A stretch of 64,000 bases of DNA from Balaenoptera acutorostrata (Eukaryota > Chordata > Mammalia > Artiodactyla > Balaenopteridae), in contig NC_080073.1 in assembly GCF_949987535.1 (NCBI RefSeq), positions 28,764,116 to 28,828,115 on the forward strand. Reading direction: 5' to 3'. A model generated the notes under the pieces. That model saw only the letters and a list, made by a program, of their open reading frames with translations. It ran no database searches and was not told the origin of the DNA. The translations under genes and the position numbers were made by a program. Shown here piece after piece: positions 10,431 through 20,865 of the stretch (position 1 is the stretch's first letter; every line of letters starts with the position of its first letter).

Positions 10431-10512
10431 GTCCGCACATCACCTAGCACATCGTACTATGACTTAATTACAGTAGGTACTCAGTAAATACTTGTTAAAA
10501 CATGAATAAATG
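10425..10512 (+). mobile_element. L2 LINE 3' end, second part
   Basis: CACCTAGCACATCG, GTAGGTACTCAGTAAATACTTG and CATGAATAAATGAA are the terminal L2 motifs (CCTAGCACAGTG...GTAGGCGCTCAATAAATATTTG...GAATGAATGA). The join with 9,886 across repeat A restores the L2 order, which fixes the edges of repeat A copy 2. Confidence 0.65.
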
Positions 10513-11077
10513 AAGCAGTGAGTAGAGTGCTCACTATTTGCTTATGGTGACCAGTTCTAACTCATGTGGTTGCTTGACCAAGGTAGGGGTGTTTGTGTGT
10601 GTATGTGTGAAAGCTCAGAAAAAAATATATTCACAATGACCTAGATTCCTTAATTTTATAATTTAAAATGTTTCCTTTGTTGAGGAGTTGGTAAGTCCCA
10701 TGACATGAAGCAGATGTACCTTATAGGTAAGATTCTTGATGTGGACCTTCTCTGTCATTTTCTTTTTTTTTGTATTACAAGATGAAGCACAGTTTTCTGT
10801 AGATGGTAGTCCACCAGAAAGAGCTACCTTTTATTTCTCCCATCCCTTGAGATCACCCAGGGTGGGCAGCTGCTGACAGTAAATGCCCTGAGAGTTCTCT
10901 GCGGGACACTGAGGGTGAAATCCTTATTGGTGGGTAGTGGCGTATGTTCTCAGGGGCATCATGGAATGGGCTGAAAGGGGCTCCATGGCCCTGTCTCTAT
11001 TTGAAGGGTTAATAAATACAATGGCAGCTACTGTCCCATTATCTACTGGGATGAGATTTTTAAAACTTCTTTTTCAA
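10513..11077. other. Unassigned stretch
   Basis: Nothing recognisable. A short GTGTGT run lies near 10,589-10,606. Confidence 0.4.
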
Positions 11078-11218
11078 GGGAATTCCCTGACGGTCTAGTG
11101 GTTAGGACTCCATGCTTTCACTGCCAAGGGCACGGGTTCAATCCCTGGTCGGGAAACTAAGATCCCACAAGCTGCAAGGCAGGGCAAAATAGAATAGAAT
11201 AGAATAAAATAAAATAAA
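11078..11218 (+). mobile_element. CHR-2-type tRNA SINE
   Basis: Starts GGGAATTCCCTGACGGTC. The B-box region reads GGGTTCAATCCCTGG, followed by GGGAAACTAAGATCCCACAAGC and an (AATAG)n/(AATAA)n tail. This is the shorter cetartiodactyl tRNA-derived SINE. The flanks (AAAACTTCTTTTTCA before, AAACTTTTTTTCTTTCA after) form an imperfect target duplication. Confidence 0.8.
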
Positions 11219-11224
11219 CTTTTT

Positions 11225-11505
11225 TTCTTTCATGGGAAACTTCAAGCATACACAAAGTAGAATACACATATCCATGTATACCATCACCTAGCATTAACAG
11301 CAATCCGTATTTGGACAATCTTATTTCAGCTCCCCATCCCCCACCCCACATTTCCCTTACATTTCTCAATCCCTCCGCTCACCACATTGTCCTAAAGCAA
11401 TATATATTATTTCATCTATTAATGCATCATCTTATTTTCAACAGATGAGCACACATTTCAAAATTATTATGTTTATTTATTTTTGGTGGGTTTGTCGGTT
11501 TGCTG
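11225..11505 (-). mobile_element. Possible old LINE-1 3' UTR piece
   Basis: CTTCAAGCATACACAAAGTAG, then CCATGTATACCATCACCTAGC and TTTGGACAATCTTATTTC, follow an order known from antisense L1M 3' UTRs (ATACCCATCACCCAGC...GGCCAATCTTGTTTC). It is decayed and the assignment is from memory. Confidence 0.35.
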
Positions 11506-12130
11506 TTTATTAGGGTTTTTACTGGTAAAATACATATAACATAAAATTTACCATTTTTACCATACTTATGAATATGATTCAGTAGCATTAAGCACATTCA
11601 CAGTGTTGTGCAACCATTACCACCATCCATCTCAGAACTTCATCTTCCCAAAATCAAACTCTGTGCCCGTTAAACACTGACTCCCTACCCCTCCAACCCC
11701 TCAGCCCCTGCAAACACCATTCTACTTTTTGTTTATATGGATTTGACTACTCTAGTGCCTCAAGTAAGTGGAATCATATAATATTCGTCCTTTCATGACT
11801 TTCTTATTAGTGTAATGTTTTCAAGGTTCATTCTGGTTGTAGCGTATGTCAGAATTTCCTTCCTTTTTAAGGCTGAATGATATTCCACTGTGTGTATATA
11901 CCACATTTTATTTTTCCTTCATCCAACGATGAATACTTGGATTGTTTCCACCCTTTAGCCATTGTGAATAATGCTGCTATGAACATGGGTGTGCCGGTAT
12001 CTGTTCGAGCCCCTGCTTTCAATTCTTTTGGGTATATACCCAGAAGTGGAATTGCTGGATCATATGATAATTCTATGTTTAATTTATTTAGGGGAGCACA
12101 CATTTTAAAAAACACTACCACAGTTCTATT
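11506..12130 (-). mobile_element. LINE-1 3' end (L1MA/MB-like)
   Basis: The + strand shows the reverse complement of the LINE-1 3' end. It has GGTAAAATACATATAACATA, CAACCATTACCACCATCCAT, GAATGATATTCCACTGTGTG, GAATAATGCTGCTATGAACA and AGAAGTGGAATTGCTGGATC. On the minus strand the frame open at 11,867-12,121 reads the end of ORF2 ([19 protein letters not shown]), but it is truncated. Confidence 0.75.
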
Positions 12131-12199
12131 TCACAGCTAAAACTTTAACAATATTTCCTTAATGGCATAGGCTTTACAACTACCGAAGAGACCATACTG

Positions 12200-12390
12200 G
12201 AATGGCTAACAGCTGAGCCACCCAGCCTGGCTACCTGGGACCTTGGGCATGTCACTGAAATATCCTGTGCCTCCATTTCCTCATCTGTAAGATGGGGGAG
12301 ATAGGTTAAATGAGCTAGTATACACAAAGCACTGTAGGCAGTGTCTGCCCATTGTAAGTAGAGTCTGTAAGTGTTGGCTCTATTAACACT
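12200..12390 (+). mobile_element. MIR SINE
   Basis: GGGACCTTGGGCATGTCACTG, then CCATTTCCTCATCTGTAAGA and TGGGGGAGATAGGTTAAATGAG, is the MIR core in sense orientation. The 3' end is degraded. Confidence 0.7.
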
Positions 12391-12645
12391 TGTCCTGTAT
12401 CAGTGTTACCCATGAGAACCCAAGATTTGGAGGCCTAAAATAATAAAAAGATCATAAAACTAGACACACACACACAAACTCATGCAAAATTTGCTATGAA
12501 ATTTATTTAGAATCAGAGAAAAATATCACAACTAATAACCGGAGTCTAAGAGATTCAAGTCTTTCTTCAGAGACTTCTTTAGCCAGTTGATCTGAAATGC
12601 TTACAAGGGGTCCTTGCTGATTTAAGCCTGGCTCCCCCTCCCACC

Positions 12646-12745
12646 TAGGGTTGTTGTAAGGTTTAAAATGTGTTGTTATATGTCATGTGCTTAGAACAGT
12701 GCCTGGCATAGAGTAAGTGCTCTATAAATGTTAATTACAATGGTT
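12646..12745 (+). mobile_element. MIR SINE 3' half
   Basis: GGGTTGTTGTAAGGTTTAAA, CTTAGAACAGTGCCTGGCAT and TAAGTGCTCTATAAATGTTA match the MIR 3' end in order. Confidence 0.75.
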
Positions 12746-15367
12746 GGTAGGTCCATTCTCCAAGAGAGGAAATATTGGAAGAGGAGGAGTTTTGGGTGGA
12801 AGTTGGGGAAGAATAAGATCAGTCCAGTTTGGAGCAAGAGTTTGAGATGCCTTTGACAGATCTGAGAAGTCATGTCAGCGCTCAATAAATGTTTGATGAT
12901 GGTGATGATACTGATGAAGGCAACAACATTGGTGACGACCTCAACAATGACTACTGACTGTGGCCTGGGTAGGTCTCTGTACTGTTAGCCTTCAAATGGG
13001 CAGGCTGCCTGGGAGCTCTGAGGATGAGGGCAAGGATTACTGCCTAGCTGATTTCACTTCAGGGAGGGAATGAATTCAGCATTCATTAGAAGTGGATTCT
13101 AAGCAAGGTTCCCAAATGCCAAAAGGTACTTTTGTATTGTGGGAGAGCCTGCATCTACCCTAGCATTCCTTCCTCTCCAGGTAGTTACTCAGCTTATTTA
13201 GATAAGATTCTCTGGTTTTTCAGCCTGGAGGTGAAATACTGGAGTTGGAAGGTGGTGGCAGGAGGGCAAGGCCTAGCGTTACTTGCTTGGGGTTGGGAGG
13301 ACTCGCAGGGATGTGTGGGAGCCACAGTTGCCCCATCAACCAAGTGCTGCTCTGTTTGCAGCGGGATTGGGAAGGGGAAGGTGAGAGAGGGAGCTGATAG
13401 AAATAGTCCTTCCAAAAATAATTTCAGTTAAGCTCTTTCTCATTCCCAGCCTCTGCTGACGCTGCCCATCTTGACTGTAGTTTCTTTAGGGCTCCCCTAA
13501 GTCATTTGTCTCCTTTCTCCTATGGAGTCTCCTCCTACGTACTCTGCAGCAACTTCCTTACTCCCTCTCCTTCATCCACCAATAGCCTCCTACCCTCTAC
13601 CCGTCCATCAGAAATTTGTCGAGGTGCCTTATTCATTGATGACTTCCTTTCTGTGCTTGTCTTAGTTATGGGTTCATTCTTTTACTATCATTTATTGGGT
13701 CTTGGCAGGGAGAGATGATAAACACTATGGTCAACCCTTTGTTCCTAGTGGATGCATTTCTAGAGATGTCTAAAAATACCTTTCACCTGAATATTCCATT
13801 TCTAAGAAAACAATCTATTCTCTGGTGTCAGAAGTGAAGGGCAAGGCTGTACTGCTGGTAAAGAATTATCTACATCACATATGAGCAGTGACAGTTGTCC
13901 AGGGGATGTTTCTGTTATCATTAAATTCACTTTGCTGCCGCCTTTGTTTATAGCTTCAGCAAACCTGGGCTCTAATCCTGGCCTAGCCCGGGCCACTGAA
14001 GATATTTCAGTTTGCTCTCTGCCTACTGATCTCTGCCAGCTTAAGACCAATTTTTCTATCTTTCAAGTAAGTTGATTGAAAATGCCCACATTATCTGAAT
14101 ACACAGTTACCAGTTTTGCTTCCTACTTTTACCACTCAGTTTTAGAACAGTTGAGAACCTGAAATAGAGTCAAATCATTAATAGCCAACATAGGAACACT
14201 ATATGGAAGTCACACAACAGTTCCCCAGACTGTGACACAGACTACAAAAAGCTAGAAACCTTGGCCCCCAAAGTCACTTTACCTCTATTTGGCAGACAAT
14301 GTGAACAGAGAACAGAAACTCTGTAGGAACGCAATGTAGGCTGATGGTCAGGGTTAACTGAAAATCATTGCTTTTATAAAATCATTTCCTCAGCCCTCTC
14401 TTAGCTTTAGTTAAACTTACTTGGGCTTATTTCTTCCTGGCTTTGGGTGATATTTTTGCATTTGTATTAAAGAGCAGAAAAAAGGGAGGGGGAAGCCTAA
14501 TGAGGAATAAATAATGGAAAAGGGTAAAAAAAAAAATCTTTGTTTGTAAGTGTATTGGACCTTATAAACTTATATAATCCACGGATCATTTCTGTGGTAG
14601 ACTGTTATGACTCCAAAGAGCCATTGTGCTAATGTAGCAGCTGATGATTTTATGCAGAGACTCTGCATAGTAAATGCCCTTATGAAATTGGGAATGAATT
14701 GTGGGAACCGAACATGGCCAATAACCATTTTTAAAAATAATGAAGTACTCTGCCACCTCACTCTTCCACCAGCCCCCACTAAAGTCATGAAGAGCTGAGT
14801 CAATGTAATGAACTAATTGCCTGGAAATGTAATTTAAAAAAAAAGAACTCTCTATGTGTAGTGGGAAAAAACCAAAACCAAAATAGGGCTCATATTTTGA
14901 AGCATAAAATATATTTTAGCACTCAGGGAAAATGAATGAGCCTGTGCCACATTTCATTTCAGCAGCTGCTGTTTAAGCCTTGGAAATTAAATCATAGACA
15001 CCCTGGGTTTTAGAGAAGGGACAGAGGTGGGGTCCTGGCTTTGCCAAGGCACTTTGGGCCTAAGTAGCAACACCCTGCCTGGCCTTGCTGGAGAATAGAC
15101 TGCCAATTGTGGCAAATTATATGATGCTTTTGAGATGTGCACAAATAGCCCATTACACTTTTCACAGCGTTCCTTCATTAAGCCCGCAGAATTGTTTCTT
15201 TATGTTTTCCTCATAATAGCTTCTGAAAGGTCAAGAATGGCTCACTTGACTTTCTGGTGCCCTTCAGGGAATAATGCCGTTAACCACTTGTGGCCTTTGC
15301 TCTTCCAAGCTGACATTTGCCCCAAGGTCTCCCATTGGTTGTCAGGACTGGGTCTCCTCCCTTCCCC

Positions 15368-15368
<1 letters not shown>
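12746..15368. other. Unassigned stretch
   Basis: No gene and no clear repeat over 2.6 kb. Several short frames overlap on both strands (for example 13,132-13,431, 13,802-14,050, 14,570-14,803) without recognisable products. One of the longer repeat-poor parts of the window. Confidence 0.4.

Positions 15369-15410
<42 letters not shown>
15369..15410. repeat. (AC)21 microsatellite
   Basis: Uninterrupted dinucleotide run. It produces false open frames of Thr-His or Cys-Val repeats on both strands. Confidence 0.98.
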
Positions 15411-15413
<3 letters not shown>

Positions 15414-15534
15414 CACACCCTCAGGTGGGGATAGGGACTGGAAGGACGGTCTGGAATCCCCACCAGTTGAGATTTTTTGACTTTCTGTTAGAGGTGATGT
15501 TGAGCTCTGGTAGCATTTGGAAAGCAGTAGAGGG

Positions 15535-15715
15535 TGCTGGTTTTAAGGGTCAGATAGTCTTGAGTTCAAATCCAGATCTACTCCTCTGAGCTGGGTGACC
15601 TGGGGCAAGTCATCTCAGCTCTCAAGGCTCAGTTTCCAAATGTGTAAAATGGGGACAAGAGTAGTGCCACCTCAGAAGGTGCTTTCCTGGCATAGAGTAG
15701 GCATAAAAATGTTGA
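15535..15715 (+). mobile_element. MIR SINE
   Basis: TCTTGAGTTCAAATCCAGATC, GGTGACCTGGGGCAAGTCAT, CTCAGTTTCCAAATGTGTAA and AATGGGGACAAGAGTAGT give a near-complete sense MIR ending in GGCATAGAGTAGGCATAAAA. Confidence 0.8.
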
Positions 15716-15844
15716 TTCAGAACAAAAACAGTCAGCCTTAGAAGCCTGCTAAGGGTAGCCTTGGCTGGCAGCATCGCATATACACACCCTTTCATTACCA
15801 ACCTGATAGCTCCCCCCCAGACTTCACTCACATCCATAAGGAGG

Positions 15845-15970
15845 CAGTAACATTTGTCAAATGCTGTCTGTGTGCCAAGGGCCTACATCTGTTTCTCATT
15901 TAATTCTTTACACATTACCGTAAAATAGGTATTATTATCGTTCTATTTTGCATGACGAAACTGATACCCA
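15845..15970 (-). mobile_element. MIR SINE
   Basis: TGTGTGCCAAGGGCCTACAT, TCATTTAATTCTTTACACAT and GGTATTATTATCGTTCTATTTT are antisense MIR features. Confidence 0.65.
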
Positions 15971-16060
15971 GGGCTAATGATAATGGCTATCATTTATTGA
16001 GTATTTACTATGTGCCAGACACTATGTTAGATACTTACTTTTATACGTTCTCTTCTCAGT
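15971..16060 (-). mobile_element. MIR SINE 3' part
   Basis: AATGGCTATCATTTATTGAG and ACTATGTGCCAGACACTATG mark a second antisense MIR that abuts the previous one. Confidence 0.7.
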
Positions 16061-16063
16061 GGG

Positions 16064-17462
16064 CAATTCAGTCATTTCCATTTTTTTGTTGTTATGAAGA
16101 GTTCTCCCGTGGACCTTCTTCAACACGTCTTCATGGGCACATGAACAGGATTTTCTCTTAGGAGTACACACCCAGGAGTAGAACTGCTGGGTTGGAGGTA
16201 TATGAATGTTCAGCTTTGCCAAACACTATGAAATTATTTTCCAAAGTGACTGTAATAATTTATACTCCCACCAGAATGTGTAAGCTTTCCTATTGAGCCA
16301 CATCCTCCCTCCACTTGGTATTCTTATTTTTCTTAAGCTATTAGGTATAAAATGGTATTTTGACCTTGATCTGTATTTTCTGACTACTAATAAGGTTGAT
16401 AGCCTGTTTTTGTATTAATTGGCCATAAATGTCTCCTTTTCTGTGAAATGTCTGTTCGTGTCTTTTGCTTGTTTTTCTATTGAATTGTTTGCTTTCAAGC
16501 AATTGATATTTTTTTTATTCTAATCTGTTGGTGGTTATGATAGTTAATTTTATGTGTCAACTTGATTGGGCCAAAGGATTCACAGATAGCTGATAAAATA
16601 TTTCTGGGTGTGTCTGTGACGGTGTTTTTGGAAGAGATTAGCATTTGAATTTATAGACTGAGTAAAGAAGATCACCCTCATTGGGTGGGTGGACATCACA
16701 TAGTCCTTTGAGGGACTAAATAGAACAAAAGGTAAAGGAAGGGCAAATTTGCTCTCTGTTTGAGTTGGGACATCCATCATTTCCTGCTCTCAGACATTTA
16801 GGTTCCTGGTACTCAGGTCTTCAGGAATAGACTGAATTACATCACCAGCTTTCCTAAGTCTCCTGCTTGCAGAGGGCAGATTGTGGGACGTCTGAGCTGC
16901 CATAATTGTGTGAGCCAATTCCTATAATAAATCTCCTCATATATATACACATTTCCTTTCTATTGGAGAACTCTAATACAGTGTTTGTATCCTTGCAGAT
17001 ATTTTCTCCCTGCTTATGACTCGCCTTTTCACTTTCTTTAGGGTATTCTTAGCATAAGTTCTTAGTTTTAATGGAGTTGGGCTTATCAGTCTTTTCTTTA
17101 ATGATTAGCATTCTTTGTATCTTGTTTAAGAATATTTCTCAATCTTTTCTGTCTCCTTCTGGCATTTAAGTCCGTACTCTATCTGTAATTGACTTTTGAG
17201 TATGATTTGAGTTAGGGATCCAAAATCATATTTTTCTATTATGGGTAACTTTTTTTGCAGCTCAATTTATTGAATTAACTCCCCTCCTACCCCCATCCCA
17301 CCCTGCTGCCATATTACCTCTCATATATCAAATTTCTATATGTATTTCTACACTTTGTATTCTGTTTCATTGGTCAATTTGTCTATTCCTGAGCCAGTAC
17401 ACATGGTTACTATGACTTTATAATAAATCTCACTATCTTGTGGAACAATTCCCACTCTTTGT
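16064..17462 (-). mobile_element. Old LINE-1 ORF2 region, split
   Basis: The + strand carries, in order, antisense LINE-1 motifs. They include CCCAGGAGTAGAACTGCTGGG, TTATACTCCCACCAGAATGT, ATTGGCCATAAATGTCTCCT and TTTGCTTGTTTTTCTATTGA. After an insertion at 16,531-16,982 come CAGATATTTTCTCCCTGCTT, TTTATTGAATTAACT and GTTTCATTGGTCAATTTGTC. No usable frame is left. Confidence 0.7.
16531..16982 (+). mobile_element. LTR-like repeat B, copy 1
   Basis: This element interrupts the LINE-1. It begins near TAGTTAATTTTATGTGTCAA and ends with a CCTATAATAAATCTCCTC polyadenylation-like segment and GGAGAACTCTAATACAG. A second copy with the same ends lies at 35,671-36,452. It is a common old mammalian dispersed repeat with LTR-like structure; I cannot name the subfamily with certainty. 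Confidence 0.6.
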
Positions 17463-18024
17463 CTTCTTATTTCAAAATTAATAAATATCCATTTTAGACA
17501 ACTGAACAAGTATAGGAAATTCCAGAGAAATTAAAACTTATTTATAATTTCATCAGTCAGGTACAACAACAGTTAACATCTGGTATATAGTTTTCTACAC
17601 TATACAAATACATACTCATATGAAAACATGCACACATATATGTATATAAATACACACACATTTATACTTTAACAAATTTAAAATCAATGTCGATTGCTTC
17701 CTATATTCAAGGCTTACATGTCTAAAGCTTTATTGTTGCTAAAGCTGAGAAAGACTATTTAGGAAATATGATAATGTTTAAGATGCTAATAACGATGTTA
17801 GAAGGAAATTTGTTTTCAATTTGGCAGCTAATATGATTCCTCTTTGGGTACCTTAGTCCAAGAAAGCATTTATTTTGAATCCCTAAGCTTTGCTACTGCC
17901 CTAAACTAAGAAAATAAATCTCTCTCCATCCCTAAAGTAACACACTTATCCTCCAAGCAAACTACTATTTACTTGTTTAATAAAACAAAAAACACGATGT
18001 GTTACATTTTTAAAGAATTATACC
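17463..18024. other. Unassigned, possibly LINE-1 3' UTR
   Basis: The AT-rich segment around 17,480-17,660 with ACATACTCATATGAAAACATG and TATATGTATATAAATACACAC resembles decayed LINE-1 3' sequence. The remainder is unrecognised. Confidence 0.3.
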
Positions 18025-18212
18025 TTGACTTTAAAATTAGATTTGGGTTTGAGTCCTCAGTCTGCCCCTTATTACACTTTGATCCTGAACAAGTCACAGA
18101 ACTTCTTATAGTCTCAGTTTCTTCATCTTTAAAATGATGATGATATCTACCTTGCAGAGTTGCCGGGAGTATTAATGTATTTTTTAAAAGCCTCATAAAA
18201 TGCTTGCCAATA
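18025..18212 (+). mobile_element. MIR SINE
   Basis: GATTTGGGTTTGAGTCCTCA, CTGAACAAGTCACAGAACTT and CAGTTTCTTCATCTTTAAAA with ACCTTGCAGAGTTGC follow the MIR consensus order. Confidence 0.75.
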
Positions 18213-18599
18213 TTCACTTTTAAATTTTTAATTAGTTTTTATTTTATTATAAAGGTAATAGGAGCTTCTTGTAAAGTTTTTGAATAGTAGAGAATAATAA
18301 TAATAATGAATAATAGTACAGAATACAGTGAAAACTAAAAGTTTCTTCCCTCCAAGTGTATGTTCTTCCCTCTAAATCAATTGCACTCTCCTGAAGAAGC
18401 AACAATAAATTCTCATGACACACGATTATTAAGAACATTCTAAGAACATTCCATGACCAGCAAAAATCCTGGAAATCCTTTATAAACATCACATAACAGG
18501 TAAGCTAAAAATGTCCAGAATATTTCATTTCTTTAAGATAGCTTTCATTTTACAGTTTTTCTATTTTTTTAGAAAAAAAATTAACAAATGGAAATATTC
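18213..18599. other. Unassigned AT-rich stretch
   Basis: It contains a short (AAT)n run near 18,293-18,316 and possible LINE-1 3' UTR traces (TTATTATAAAGGTAATAGGA). Nothing else was found. Confidence 0.3.
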
Positions 18600-18613
18600 A
18601 AATTAAGAAGAGG

Positions 18614-19839
18614 AGGCCATCTTCAAAAAGTCTACAAACAAATGCTGGAGAGGGTACGGAGAAATGGGAACCCTCCTACACTGTTGGTGGGAATGTAAAT
18701 TGGTACAACCAGGACTTCCCTGGTGGTGCAGTGGTTGAGAGTCCGCCTGCCAATGCAGGAGACAGAGGTTTGATCCCTGGTCCAGGAGGATCCCACATGC
18801 CGCGGAGCAACTAAGCCTGTGTGCCACAACTACTGAGCCTGTGCTCTAGAGCCTGTGAGCCACAACTGCTGAGCCCGCACACCACAACTACTGAAGCCTG
18901 CGTGCTCTAGGGCCGTCACGCCACAACTATTGAGCCCGCGTGCTGCAACTACTGAAGCCCACGTGCCTAGAGCCTGTGTTCTGCAACAACAGAAGCCACT
19001 GCAATGAGAAGCCCGTGCACCACAATGAAGAGTAGCCCCCCTTGCCACAACTAGAGAAAAGCCTGTGTGCAGCAACAAAGATCCAACGTAGCCAAAAAAA
19101 AAAAAAAAATTGGTACAACCAATATGGAGAACATTATGGAAGTCCCTTAAAAAACTAAAAATAGAACTACCATATGATCCAGCAATCCCACTCTGGGCAT
19201 ATATCTGGAGAAAACCATAATCCAAAAAGATACATGCACCCCAGTGTTCACTGCAGCGCTATTTACAGTAGCCAAGACATGGAAGCAACCTAAATGTCCA
19301 TTGACAGAGGAATGGATAAAGAAGATGTGGTACATATATACAGTGGAATATTACTCAGCCATACAAAAGAATGAAATAATGCCATTTGCAGCAACATGGA
19401 TGGACCAAGAAATTATTATACTAAGTGTAGTAAGTCAGACAGAGAAAGACAGATCTCATACGATATCACTCATATGTGGAATCTAATTTAAAAAAATGAT
19501 ACAAGTGAACTTATTTACAAAACAGAAACAGAGTTACAGATATCAAAAACAAACTTATGGTAACCAAAGGGGAAATGTGGCAGGGGGTCGGGGGTGAGGG
19601 ATAAATCAGGAGCTCGGATGAACATCACACACTGCTATATATACCATAGAGAACCAACAAGGACCTACTGTACAGCACAGGGAACTCTACTCAATACTCT
19701 GTAATGACCTATATGGGAAAAGAAACTAAAAAAGAGTAGATATATGTATATGTATAACTGATTCACTTTGCTGTACACCTGAAACTAACACAACATTGTA
19801 AGTCAACTATACTCCAATAAAATTAAAATTAAAAAAAAA
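18614..19839 (+). mobile_element. LINE-1, 5'-truncated, with nested SINE
   Basis: This younger LINE-1 is flanked by a target duplication AAATTAAGAAGAGG (18,600-18,613 and about 19,840-19,853). It contains the last part of ORF2. The frame open at 19,244-19,486 reads PTVEYYSAIQ-like and ends HTISLICGI, the normal ORF2 C-terminus. A 3' UTR with CAGGGAACTCTACTCAATAC and an AATAAAATTAAAATT A-rich end follows. A SINE (18,712-19,107) interrupts it. About 0.8 kb of LINE-1 sequence is present, out of about 6 kb for a full element. Confidence 0.9.
18712..19107 (+). mobile_element. CHR-1-type SINE nested in LINE-1
   Basis: Starts GGACTTCCCTGGTGGTGCAG, with A box TGGTGCAGTGG and B box GGTTTGATCCC, a long CCACAACTACTGAGCC-type repeat-rich body and a poly(A) tail. 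The target duplication AATTGGTACAACCA is perfect on both sides (18,698-18,711 and 19,108-19,121), which proves insertion into the LINE-1. Confidence 0.95.
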
Positions 19840-19853
19840 AATTAAGAAGAGGG

Positions 19854-20155
19854 TTAGAGGTTATTTAAAAACTAACAGTAAACATTTGGTTATGGGCATT
19901 TATTATTTTAAAAAATTTTTGTTATAACGGTAATGCATTCTTATAGCAATATCAAACAATTGTTAGGTATATAAAGTAAAAAATGAAATTCCCTTTTTAC
20001 ACTCCCCCAATCACACTCCCCAGAAATAACCTCTGGAAGAGTTTTGATGTCTTAACTTTCATGTTCTTTACCTACCAGACTTGGAAATGTCTCAATTTAA
20101 CTGCAAGGCTTTACTCCCTTTCATGACAGTATTAATTTTGTTTTGGTTTGGTTGG
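19854..20155. other. Unassigned, possible LINE-1 3' UTR trace
   Basis: AT-rich DNA. TTATAACGGTAATGCATTCTT with ACACTCCCCCAATCACACTC loosely follows an antisense LINE-1 3' UTR order. No gene. Confidence 0.3.
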
Positions 20156-20159
20156 TGCT

Positions 20160-20865
20160 ACACTTAATCATTCATTCATTCCTTTAATTAAGCATATACT
20201 AAGGTACCTGCTCTGGGCCAGGTGCCGAGCAAAGTGCTAGAGATTCTTGAAGTGTCAGTGGTAGTGCCCTCGTCCCTAACAGATAATAATATTGTTCCAT
20301 AAGAGCTTCATTACAGTCAGTTAGTGCAGGATGCTGTGGGACCGACCATAAGGGAGGGACATCAAACCCAGGTGATCTGGGAAGGCTTCCTGGAGAAAGA
20401 GATCTCTAAGTTGAGAACTGAAAGCTGAATAGGCATTAGGCCTGTGCAATGGCCAGATCTGCGGGACGATAGTGCATTAGGGACGATGAGAAGCTGGAAT
20501 GAAGAGCACAGCAGTACAGGAGGGAGGGCTGAGGATGTTGGAGAGAGATGGTTGAAGGCTTTGCAAGATACACTAAGACATGTGCACACAGTGGGTAGAT
20601 GGGCCCCCTAAAAGGACTGCAAGTAGGGGAGTGACATCACCATGTTTGTATTTTAGAAACCTCCATCTGGCTGCAACTGAGAGAAAGAACTGGAGAAGGG
20701 CAAGCCAGGAGGCAGGAGTGATAGGAGGTGGTTGTAATAATCCAAGTGAGAAACAGTGTTGGACTTGATTAAGGAAGTGACAGTGGAGGAGGAAGAAGGA
20801 GAGAAATTCAAGAGTAGAGGATATCTTCTTTCTGCAAGGATAACTGATACCTGGAAAAGGCCACA
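20160..20865 (-). mobile_element. L2 LINE
   Basis: The + strand reads an antisense L2. ATTCATTCATTCCTTTAATT, CTCTGGGCCAGGTGCCGAGC, GGAAGGCTTCCTGGAGAAAG, GGGGAGTGACATCACCATGT, CTCCATCTGGCTGCAACTGA, TTGTAATAATCCAAGTGAGA and GTGACAGTGGAGGAGGAAGA appear in consensus order over about 700 bases. Confidence 0.75.

Noticed and set aside
11867..12121. 84-codon minus-strand frame that looks protein-like
   Set aside because: LINE-1 ORF2 C-terminus on the minus strand, truncated.
15135..15589. Frames with long Thr-His or Cys-Val runs, here and at 22,720-22,953
   Set aside because: Products of the (AC)n microsatellites.
19244..19486. 80-codon frame that looks protein-like
   Set aside because: It is the end of LINE-1 ORF2 in a 5'-truncated copy, not a host gene.
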